From contig NW_025062477.1 of assembly GCF_000002995.4 (NCBI RefSeq), positions 558,001 to 622,000 of the forward strand: a stretch of 64,000 nt of DNA. The letters run 5' to 3'. The position numbers were made by a program, and so were the translations under genes. This document shows positions 48,374-59,811 of the stretch, piece after piece (position 1 is the stretch's first letter; the number at the start of each line of letters is the position of its first letter). The DNA comes from Brugia malayi (taxonomy: Eukaryota > Nematoda > Chromadorea > Rhabditida > Onchocercidae). The notes under the pieces are model-generated. The model saw only the letters and a list, made by a program, of their open reading frames with translations. It made no database searches and was not told where the DNA came from.

Positions 48374-49755
48374 TTACCTGGTAACTTGTTTGGTAAGAAT
48401 TTGGATAGGTTTTACTACATTAGTATACAAGAATTTACGAGCACGTTCGCTGGTTAAGAAAAAAGTTGTTGGCAATGCACAACGATACAAGGTGATATAG
48501 AAGCATTGAAAAATGTTCATTGCAATTAAGCTTTCTTGACCGAAAATTTTTGCCACTGGTAGGACGCTGAATATTAGAATTCCAAATATTAATCCGCCAG
48601 AAGTTAATCCTATTTGAATTAACATTGATCGTTCGTACTTGACAGTTCTTAATGTATATGTTTTAGGTCCTGTTTTAACCACAAATGTTTCTAAAATTTC
48701 ATGTTTAATTTGAAATGAATTATGGCGCAAGAGAGAAAAGTAAATTTTGGATATTTTTTGAAATAACCAAAAATTTCCAATATAATATGAAAGTACAAAA
48801 TCTATTTTTATAATAAAAGAAAAAAAGACAATCATTAGTATCACTAACTTTGTGTTTCATTACTAACTGATACAAAACGACGGCGTATATTGCAAATGAT
48901 TGCTGTGTACATTACAACCATTGCAATGGATAGAGAGAACAACAAAATAACAAGAAGACTGAAAACTGATCAGACCTAATTAATGGATTTTCATTAATCT
49001 AAGACAGTATTATTTTTCTGATTCATCGTTACAGTAACAGAAAAAGATTAATTTGAGGCAGTATAAGTTTTAATATGTCGTAAAATTGTAATTGAATTCT
49101 TAAATCTAACCGATTAAAAAGTTTTCCGCCAGAATGTTTTGTGTAATCTTTTGAGCAGTGCAAGGTAGAAACTTGGAAATGTCTTGTATAGAAATAAAAA
49201 TCACCAAATGAAGTTGCTAAAAATTGAAACTCAATAACAAGTAGAAATTTATAATTTATTTATAACTCTCCAGTAGTAAAATAGGAGCAGAATGCTGAAT
49301 AAAATCTCATTCCAATAATTAACAACATGGTGACAAAGATGGAAATCGCCAAAATTGAACAATCATTGCTTTTCATAAATTGCTTATGAATGAAATAATT
49401 ATTTAAAACATTGCGCAAAATTTAATATATCATACCAAAAGCGATCAACCATATGAAAAGGAGCAAAAAATACAGCTTTGGTGACTGGAAAAATATGTTG
49501 TATCTTGGCAAAATTACGACTATGAAACGATTCAACGTTAGCAGAAATGAGAAATATATCATGGAGATAATTGAATATGTACGAACATTGCAGAATGCGT
49601 TATTCATCTGCGACATTTTGTAAGCTAAGATGCACAACAAAAGTTTATTAAAATAAATTGAAAATGTCTGAGTGTGATTCAAAATTCTCAAATATTTTCC
49701 AGTCATATGACATAGTTTTATTCATCAATAATAAGCTAATCTTTCATTTTCTTAA

Positions 49756-49786
<31 letters not shown>

Positions 49787-50139
49787 CATAATTAATTATA
49801 AAAATAAAATAACTTACCATATTTTTTACTCAGTAATATTCCAGGCAACAGGATAATCACATATGGAATAAAGCTTACTAATACTGAAATAATAATCTGA
49901 GATACGATAAGAGTGAATGGACGACTGTAAAGATTGTTCCGACTGTAGCATACGGTAATCATTAGAAAATTGCTAATAATACCGTATAGCACGAGAAAAG
50001 AAAATACCGCAACTACTGTATATTTAATTATTATATGCTGCTCGTCTCTTATGTCAAATACATTTGTCGCATTTCCTTCATGGCAGTTTAGAGGTAATAT
50101 TAGAAATAGTGCAACGATACAGTAATAACGAACAATCAT
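48374..50139 (-). CDS. Seven-transmembrane receptor, Srx-like nematode chemoreceptor family
   Basis: Five exons (50139-49818, 49624-49436, 49216-49111, 48958-48849, 48690-48374) join in phase into 347 residues. The protein starts with a hydrophobic signal-like stretch and an N-glycosylation site (GNAT). TM1 contains YGIISNFLMITV. TM2 has SQIIISVLVSFIPYVIILL. The TM3 end reads LTLNRFIVVILPRYN in place of DRY, typical of nematode Srx/Srsx receptors. An outer loop has a Cys (TLHCSKDY). TM5 (LLVILLFSLSIAMVVMYTA) is followed by the basic NIRRRF, and TM6 and TM7 are in the last exon, ending in a basic tail. It should be a G-protein-coupled receptor in the plasma membrane, probably of sensory neurons by family habit. 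The ligand cannot be predicted. The assignment to Srx rather than a peptide receptor is moderate. Confidence 0.8.
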
Positions 50140-50279
50140 ATTATCAGTAGATAATCTTTCTCTGTTGTTCTGAATTTGGAAATTACTAAAAAGAAATTTA
50201 ACTTTAGTTAATATTTTTAATATTCAAAATGCAAACATTTTGAATTATCATGAATTCTAACATTTCAAATTAAGAAATG

Positions 50280-50930
50280 AAATTACTTAATTAAAAAGGA
50301 AGAAAGAAACATAATTAAAAGCAAGTGGTTATCTAAGTACTCACTTTTATGGTTGACTACTTATAACTTGAGATTATTACGGTTATAACTGAATCTAAAT
50401 ATTGACTTTTAAAAAGATATGATTATCTGAAGGTATCGGGGCTTGTTTTTCGGTAGAGAGACAAAGCCGATTTTGATGCTGTAAAATTGAATAAAATAGA
50501 GTTTTGCTGAAAGGTTATAAGCAATTTCTGCATTTCCTTGAAAATATGCACAGGAGAAAAGGTAAATCACCGTGAGATAATTAATGGAAAAAAGGCAAAC
50601 AAATAGTATCGTTGATATACTTAAGCATTCCTTGTGAGAACAATTCAGTACTAATATTAATTCAGATTTTTATTAAAAAAAATAAATGCTATGTGTGAAA
50701 AATCAGTTATCAAAAGAATTTGTTCCCCAAAAATTTATTCCTAGAATTCCACTTCGATATTTTATATCATTTAAATTTTGATGCATTTTATTTGAAGCAC
50801 CCTGTGAATTTTTTTTTTTTTTTTTGTGAAATGAGATGAATGAATGCTCAGAAGCGGAATATTTTGAAAGTGGAAAAATAACCGATAGGTCATTTATCAT
50901 ATAATTAATAACTTTAACCTGTTATGTTAT
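50280..50930. repeat. Copy B of the ~650-bp duplication, upstream of the receptor gene
   Basis: It matches 45180-45830 in order and orientation, with small insertions and deletions. The BAR-like segment here is broken by stop codons. Because it ends only about 140 bases from the receptor start codon, it probably overlaps the receptor promoter. Confidence 0.78.
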
Positions 50931-51720
50931 ATGTTATAATATTGTTATCGGTGGTTTCCACACAGTCAGTTGACAGTAATTTTTGTGTAAAGAAGTTTAA
51001 TTCACTTATGTCAGAATTTTCCAATTCATATTTCACTATAATATACTAAAATTAGTTTTTGTTTTTTTCCAAAAACCGGGAAAAATTCATATTGATAGAA
51101 AAAAGAGCATATTCATTGTTAATTTATTCATTTTTAAAATGGGATAATTGTAACCAACAATGTTAAAATGCGAACAGAGATAAAAATCAATGAAAATATT
51201 TGCATAATATATTAAAATTCAAGTTTTGTTGTCAATATCGCGGAAAAATGCTCTCTCCGAGATTTCCTCCCATAATTCAACATTATGATTTAGTAACGAT
51301 AAGCTTCTCGATTGTCGCTCATTAGATTTCACTGAAATTATGCTAATAAATGCATGGTTTAAGCATAAAGCTACTGTATTGACATGTTAAACAACTCTAT
51401 GTTAAATAATATACTTAGTGCAAGTGAATAGATTATCATTTTAATTATTCAATATATTTTATTGCTACTCTCGATGGATTATAAAATAGTATCATCGTTT
51501 GAAAATTACTGTTAGCATGTTTGAATTAACAGTCAGTCAGAGATCTTTTCGATTGATCTTTGTATGTTACACAGATCATCCTGATCATTCAGGATGTGAC
51601 CGGAAAGAGGTCATTGACCCAAAGAATATGTTAATGGTAATGGATAATATCCCTAGGTAATATGTCTCATGCCGCTATCCTTGTTTCAAAAGTGACTGGT
51701 AATACTTAAATTCAGCTTTT
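50931..51720. other. Intergenic stretch without a gene
   Basis: This AT-rich DNA lies between the upstream duplicate of the receptor gene and the stop of the coiled-coil gene. No exon, repeat or RNA gene was recognised. Confidence 0.5.
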
Positions 51721-54700
51721 TCAGTCGATATCAACAAACCCTGATTTAGCGATTGATTGTAAGACGGTTGACGCATCAATTGTTGTCGTTGTTGTTGTTG
51801 TTGTGATAAATCATTAGCTTAACAATAAATAAATTTTTGGTTAAGTAAATATATGTTAGTTTGTGAACTTAAACATTTGATTTGATAGTAAATTTAAACA
51901 CTTTTAGTAGCTATATTTGTTTTGGTTATAATTATTCTGTATTTCATTAATATTATTAACACTGCAATAAAATATGCACCGTACTAATTATATGAAATCT
52001 AATTAATATCATATGTTTCCACATTTTAAAATTACGTATGATAATTTAATGCTAATAATTTTTGATTATTTTCAAAGTAATTGAAAGTAAGGCTGCCGGA
52101 AGTTTCATAATTGCAAAAAACAGTTTCAATAAAAATAAAAAAATGTTTCTTTTGCAAGTAAGAAGCAAATTTTTTAGGCGAAAAATGAGTAGAAACTTGG
52201 GAATTTCACTTCTTTAACTAATTTACTTCCTATTTTGTTGCACTGTAATGCAGTGAGGAATTTCTAAAATTTTTTTTGAAAAAAGAAAGAAAGATTATTG
52301 AAAGCGATGAAAGTGAGAATTTGATTATGGATAATCATATGATTCGTCGTTAAAATGAAATTATAATTATTAAAGAAGCAAAAGCTCTTAGTTACTACTA
52401 TTACAGGTAAAATAAATATTAGGAAGATTGGTTCTTAAAACGAAAATCATTATCATTATCATTATCATCTCCTATTTGTATATCCATCATAGAGCGACTT
52501 ATAAAATGCTTACTGTTTGTTGATATTTCAGAACTGTTTTCTGATTCTGAAATATGAGATGGCTGCCGAAATTTTGTTTCCTGTCCAGATGAATTATCAG
52601 ATAACGAAGATAACTGTAAGTTCTCGTTAATATTAAACGAATTAAATTCTCACAAAATTATTTACAAAAGTTTTTTTACATAATTGCTAAATAAATAATA
52701 TTGCGTTTCCGTATGAAAACAAATTGATTATTCATAACTTTAAAAATAACAAATTACATCATTGATTGATCGAAAGTTTTGTAAATCATATGCGTTTTAA
52801 CTTTCATTTAAAAATTATAATTAAAGTATTAGCAACAGAGCTTACTAATGAATGAGTAAATAAATAAATATATATATATATGTAAATATTTCGAAATATA
52901 AGATGAATTTATTCAAGCATGAGAAAAAAAAAAAGAAACTTGGAAAGATTTTATGCTTACTGATGAAGGTAACTGCCTAACTGACGGTAAACATTGCGCA
53001 TTTCCAATAATTTAAGATTGTAAAAAAAGCTAATTGATTTTTTTTAAGTGTTAAAATATATCAGAAAAAATTACGCTTGAAATTAAATAATTAGTAAGTT
53101 ATTGAAATCTTGCTAACTGATGAATTTAGAAAAGTTTCATGATTGCTACCGAAGAAAGTGGTGACTAATCTGACAAAACATTTGAGTAATTAAATTCGTT
53201 AGCATAAATAAAAAAAAGCGCTAATGGATTGTTAGATTAAAATTTGTTGAAAATTTACTATTAAAAGCATTACATTATTATTTATTAGCGTAATTAGCTC
53301 AAATAGTTTCGTACTCATTTCAAAGCTACTGCTAATAATTTGAAAGATTTGCACAACGAAAAAAAAAATAAATAAAAAACTCTTAGAATAAAAATGCATG
53401 CATATAATATTGCTTTTTATAACTGCGATATTTTTATTTTTCCTTAAAAAATGCATAAAATCAGATTTAGGTTAGAAATTACAGTAAACTTTTCAGGTCT
53501 TTATGGTCTGAATTATATTTAAATCATTTTAGAGAAACAATTTGTACTAATACTATAAGCAGATTGTAATTGACAAGTATATGACAAGTTATTGATAAGA
53601 ATGTTAAATTGAACGACCTAGCACAATAGTATTCTATTAAAACGGAAATTATGACAACTGATCCAATAGTCTAATGTAAGATTTTACTTGTGTTTTACTT
53701 ATAATATTCATTAAAATACCTTCTTTACCTGATCTTTAGTAATACTGCTTATCGGTGATATGATATTAGTTTTTGATGGTAATGCATCCGAAAGTGAAAT
53801 GGATTCAGATGTTAAATCGGTTGTTTCGTCATCCGAAATCAGAAAGTTGCTAGATTTACTTGAATCGATAATTTTATTTTCTTCACTACTTTGAAAATCA
53901 GTAATACTTTCTTGGTTATCACCAATTTCATTCACTGTTCCTTTGTTCATTCCTCCACTGATTTTTCCCCTTTTTTTCAGATCTATCCGTGATTTCTGAC
54001 GTTTCGGTTGCTGAACAGTGATTCCGGTTAGTTTGATCAGTCCAGAATACTGGTTTTCTTTTTTGGTTTTCTGGATATTTTGAATACTAACATGATCTTT
54101 TAACTGTTATTATTTCTTCTTGTAATATAAACAGCGCTAATTATTTTAAAATTAGAATTATTGATTTTTTTGAATCAAAAATTGAAAAGTTTTATAATTG
54201 AAATTTTCCTTAGCAACGGTTTTTTCAAAATCTAAACAAATAAAACACAACATATGTTTACATGAAATAATTTCTTAAATCTTACAGTTTCAGTTGTCAT
54301 CGTTTGTGATGGTGTCGTTTTGAAAGATTCCATCGATGATGACCAGTTTGAATCTTTCTGTTGAATCTGCTTTTGATATTGTGATTTCTTGTAATTATAA
54401 AAATTAGCGAATTTCTGAACTACTTAAAATAACTGAATTAATGGATGATAATTTTTACTACTATTCACTTTAGAATTATTAATTTCCAGAAAAGTGGAAA
54501 AATTTTTAAAAATTCAAATTTTAATATATAGAATACTTCTTCGAAATCCAATGCATATAATTCCAATATTTCATAGAATTTTAGTAGAATTATCATTAAT
54601 TTAAGTTTGGATGGTGATTTATGATGCTGAACGAGGAAACAAGATGTATTGGAGGGTACCGATGAAGTTGGTGATACTGGTTGATTTAGCTTTGAATCAG

Positions 54701-56950
54701 TTTCCTTCTTCTTCCACATAAAGTCGGATCGAATATTGGAACTTGAATCTGATGTTTCATCTGCTACTTGTTTTCTCTGTAATTTCAATTTTTTCGATGC
54801 AAAATTAAGATTACAGGTATGATCATGTGATACAAATTTTTTTTAATCAGTTAGCAGAATTGTGGTCAGATTTAAAAAATTTTTGGAACATGATTTTCTG
54901 AAAGAAATATTACAAAAGCTTATCCTATGTGAACTCACCGTTGATTCTGATTGAAATGATTTCCCACGAAGTGATGAACTTTCAAACTCAGATTTACTAT
55001 CCATTTTTGACTGTACAGCATTTTTTTTGGACTTGAACCTATCACCAAACATTAACTTTTAATTAACATTAACCTTTGTATCTGGCGTTGTTTTCGGTAA
55101 TACTTGACATTTACTCTTAGCGTTTGTGATATCAAAATTCCCCTTCTGAAATTGGTTGTAAAATTTGGAGAGTTAGAGAAGTAATTATTTGCATCCAATA
55201 CTCTTATTTCAAACACTAAAACACCGATACTTTATTTTATTCATCAACTAAGACAGATATAAGAAAAGGATTTGAATTTGATTCATGAAAAATAAAATTC
55301 GTAACAAATAACTCCACTCGTAAAATTCCACTTTGAATTTCAAGTCCAATCTTCAAATACATTTATTCATGTATTACCAGCAGTATCAGGAAGTAACCTT
55401 TGATATGTTACGGTGCGGAATTGTTGTATTGAATTTTCGTTTCGTTATTAAACACTCATCACTTTTATATTCTTCACTTTCATTCTTATCAGCAGTATCA
55501 GTAAGTGGAGAGGATGATTCGCTAGTTGAATTGAAGCGACGATGACGCCGAGAATGACGCAGAAGTTCTTGTAGTTGAAAAATTTGAGATTGTAGACTAG
55601 AAAAGAAATCATTCATATAAATATATATATTTTTTCATTATTAATGAGAGATAATCAGTCGAAAAACTACACTGTTCCTAATTTGAGTCAAAATTAAAAA
55701 TCGAATTTGTATACTAATACTTTCAAATATTCATACTTACTTATGTTCTGCATCATTTAATTGCCAATATTCAGCATCATATACATCAATAGCTTTCTGA
55801 AGATTTGTTAAGTTACTTTCAGTTTGATTAATTTGTTCTCTCAACGATTCATAATTATTCATTTGAGAATATAATTCTTGACGCAATTCGATTCGTCTTA
55901 AATTAAGTCTTTCTGACGTATTTCTATATTTGTCTTCCTCAGCTGTTTCCAACTGAAATTAAATCAATTTTCTTTTATTCATACTTATAGAACGGATATC
56001 AATTGATTTACCGAATTGAATGTCTTAATTAAATACATTAGCTGATCCAAAATGATAAGTTCACCTGAAGTGCTCGTCGTTCTACAGTAGCTGTTGACAG
56101 TAATATCTCGAATAATTCTCGATTTGCAAATGCCATTTCATCCAAAATTATTGCCCAGTTAGCAGCATCGAAATTCTTTATAAATAATTACTAAGTTTAA
56201 CACTTCAAAGTTCATTGTCAATTTAATCATTTAAACCATATTTATATGATGGTCCTTATATTAAGTTTTCTTAAAAAACTAATATGTTAGTGTTTTATAT
56301 TTACGTTCAATGACATACTTAATTTTACAATCATTTAAAACAATCTTTTTAGTAAGTAAGAAAAGAAAAAATGATACATTACAAATAACTGAAAAGAAAG
56401 ACCTGCTCAGAAATTAATTTAGAAATTTTTGTTAACTGTTCCGAGTATCGTTTTTTCCGATGTTCAATTTCAGCATTGGACGTTTCACAGTTAATGCATA
56501 AAATGTTTAATTCTTTAAGTCTAAAAAATCCATATTCATTTTATAAATTATTTTCTGCATTTCTTGATAAGATGTGACACTATATAAGACAATGTGTTCA
56601 AATTATAATCGTAATTCAATTTCATAGTGAACATATTTCAAATCGTAGCAAAAGCAATAAATTGATCAAACAGATCAAATCAGAATTATTTAATGCTAAA
56701 TATATTGATCAATCATGATTGATTAACGAAGTATTTTAATGAATTCTAATTGATCTAATCATTATTCCTGATAATACCAATGTTAAAGACATAAATTTTA
56801 ATGGTAGAAAAAAAGCAAAAATAATTATTATATCCAAAATTATAAGATGGTTAAATTGAAGAAATATGCACAATGTCAAATATCATTTAAATTTGTTAAG
56901 TTAAAAATTTTTTTCTAGAAAAGTTCAAAAAAACTAAAACTTAAGAAATT

Positions 56951-56981
<31 letters not shown>

Positions 56982-57749
56982 TTTTTTTTTTTTGTTTTGC
57001 AAATTTGACAATTACTAATTACTTTTCCTGAAAATGATGAATATCAATTTTCAACTGGCAATTTTCAGCATTAGTATTTTGCCAGATATTCAACTCATTG
57101 ATAATTTCTTTCTTAAGTGAACGTATCATTCCAGCGAGACGTTTCGCTGATATGTATGCATGGACATCGCTGTTTTTTGTTGTTGTTGCTAAACTTCAAA
57201 TTATTAATAATTTAAGAATAAATTTAGATTAAAAAATAAAGTAATTATTTGCCTAAATGTGAAAGTTTTTTTTTTTTTCTTTTTTAATAAGGATGAAAAT
57301 AACGAAAAACTCTTCCAATAATTTCATTTACACATTTCAGCAATATTCGTACAATGCATCAATGTAACCGCATAAGCTATCTAAAAATTGATCAAAATGA
57401 CTTTTTTCTTTTTATATAGAAATTTCGAAAATTAGCATAGCTAATTGAAAGTAAATTAAAATGTTTGAAAAGCTATCATATCATTTAGATGATAATTTAA
57501 GAAAAAAATTACAAAGATAGCTTAAAGAAAAAAAAAAATCACAAAGAAAATGATTAGAATAGTTGTTTTGCTTAAAATCGCATCATCTTAAGAAGTATAA
57601 TTTAATTTTTTTTTTTATAATTTCGTTTTATTAAAGTTTTGGTCAAACATTTTTTTTTCTTTTATCTTCCATTAAAACCTCAGTTGTGCTACTAAAAGAA
57701 TGTAAACAAATCAGAGACAATATCTCTGGAATATTTCTGTCAGCATAAT
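51721..57749 (-). CDS. Unrecognised coiled-coil protein with Ser-rich tail
   Basis: Exons found: 57749-57679, 57380-57332, 57188-57023, 56520-56403, 56175-56065, 55952-55741, 55596-55398, 55145-55074, 55038-54939 (acceptor phase unresolved), 54776-54660, 54366-54286, 54070-53729, 52613-52514 and 51818-51721. The first lacks an ATG, so the 5' end lies further up. A globular start (NIPEILSLICLHSF) is followed by about 230 residues of long helices with heptad-like spacing (IRSLKKEIINELNIWQ, SYSEQL-type and YESLREQINQTESNLTNLQKAI). After an Arg/His-rich RHSRRHRRF comes a long Ser/Thr/Lys/Glu-rich disordered region, a poly-Gln run and the end STVLQSIAKSGFVDID. A short globular head before a coiled coil and disordered tail is common in kinetochore, centrosome and axoneme proteins, but no motif decides. 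An alternative last exon reads on from 52514 to a stop at 52419. Confidence 0.7.
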
Positions 57750-57759
57750 CTGAGACAAA

Positions 57760-59800
57760 AAGAAAAAGGAAATTTTTTTTGAGTGCTGTCAAAATTACTA
57801 ATTTTTTAAATGACAAACAGTTCACATTAAAAGTTAAATTTTTAATGTAAAATGTGCAAAAAAAAGCGCTACTTGGAATACCTGATAAAAATTTCAAAAA
57901 CAATTTTTGGGAGCAAAATCAACTTTTCCAATTATTTTTTAAAGAAAAAAAAAAAATGATAATAAGGTGTAAAAGGATTACTCTAATAATTTGACAACAA
58001 TTTAAGATGCAATAACATTCCTAAATTAGATAATCTGATTCATTTTTAAGTATGGACCCAATTATAATTTATTATTTTTCATTATTTTGGTCCATTTTTC
58101 TAAGTATGAACCTAATAATTGAAATTACTCAACAGCGTACTTCCTTTGTTCAGCGCAGCGTACGTAATGATACGTAATTAAATTTTGAGAAAAATATGGC
58201 CTGGCAAGTAATAGTTGTTAATTTTTTGGTCATCATGCTTAGTCCAAATCATTTTGATCCCCCAGTATTATCATATGCCTACTTCTTATTTTCTCCCTTT
58301 ATTCCTATTTTTTAATTAAAAAAAAACAGATCAAAATGTCGCGGTAAAGTTTTTAAATATCGAAAGAACAGCTAATATCTTTTTATCAAAATGTATCAAA
58401 AGAGAAGGAAGATCCATATTAAATGTACTCTGATATTTGCACTACTAATTAATATACCATTCATTAATTTAACAAAATATGCATCAATTCCCAACCAAAT
58501 CCAAATGAATTCTCTAAATATTTATTATAATGGATCAAAGTACTTTACTTATGGATGAATTCCATTCAATTATATTAGTATATCATAAATAAATTAATAT
58601 TAGTAAATGAATATGAATCATTTATTTTCTACTGCTATTCCATTTAAGCATAAATATTTTGATGCAACTTGATTTATGACAAAGAAAAGATTGGAAGATC
58701 GACAAGCAAGCATGAATAGATCTCACTTACTGTTATATTCCCTGTAATTAGATTCCAGTTTTAAATAAGTGATATGATAAGATATCAATAGCTAATGATG
58801 AATTTACTACATTCCTCGTCCGTGCTCTGAACATTGGGCTATTATTGATGATAAGTATGAACTGAAGCTAAGAGGAACGGATTTCTGTTTCCAAATCTAT
58901 TCGAAATCAGATGACAAAGAATGCTTCACGCTGTGACACTGTGCCATGTCAACGGTGGATTACAGGTGAGTCTACCATATTTTGTAAAATTGTGCTACAC
59001 TGTTATTCATACATTAATTAACTTCTTTACCTACATTTAAAATTTATAAAATAACAATAAAGATTTGACAGAAGAGAGGAGAAAATGGTAAGGTAAACGG
59101 AACGAGAAAAGATAAAAAATCTCGATGATGTCACAAAGTAGTTAGAAAAAGAATTTTCTCCATTGTTCTAAATAATTGTCTAGAAAAATCTAAGAATAAA
59201 AAGAGATATTTCTCCATTTAATTATCTACATTTCTTACATTTAATAGTAAAAAGAATCAGTAATAGAGAAATTTTAAATAACAGAGAAATTATGAAATGA
59301 TTTCTTTTTTTTTTGTTTACCCTTTTTACTCTATATCACATAGCTAAATAATCTTGTCGTACACTCATTTTATGTTAATATTTTATAGAATGGAAATTGA
59401 AAATTCATTGAGATCAAAAATGAAAAAAAAAAATAATAACATTTAATCCTCTTATGATGAATGTTTTGCATAGAATGAATGCGATAACTAAAACTATGAT
59501 ATAAATATATGTAAATGTAATTCTTTTATCATTTTATGCTTTGTTGTACTGTTAATCATCAATGTCATATTATTCCATTATTGGATTTATTTATCAAATA
59601 CATATATAAAATAGGATAAACTACTGTTATTGTTATAGTAATCGATAGAATAAAACATGGAATACATTAATTACTCATAAACCTACCGTACATCCTAAGG
59701 TGACAAGTTCATAGTTCCATTTCTCTTAAAATAAACTTTCTTATTTAACAATTGCTGCCAACATTTAATGGCGAACTGCGTAAAATCTTGTCCACTACAT
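57760..59800. other. Intergenic stretch between two divergent genes
   Basis: The missing 5' exon of the coiled-coil gene (minus strand) and the upstream region of MPPE1 (plus strand) must lie here, but neither could be placed. A short ATG frame with a good donor at 58947 (MSTVDY) finds no matching acceptor before MPPE1. The rest is AT-rich without recognisable repeats. Confidence 0.45.
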
Positions 59801-59811
59801 CACCAGAAGAA

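Noticed and set aside
58947..58966. Possible first exon of MPPE1 (MSTVDY with a GTGAGT donor)
   Set aside because: No acceptor in the right phase exists before the MPPE1 coding start at 59812; the upstream frame there is closed by a stop.
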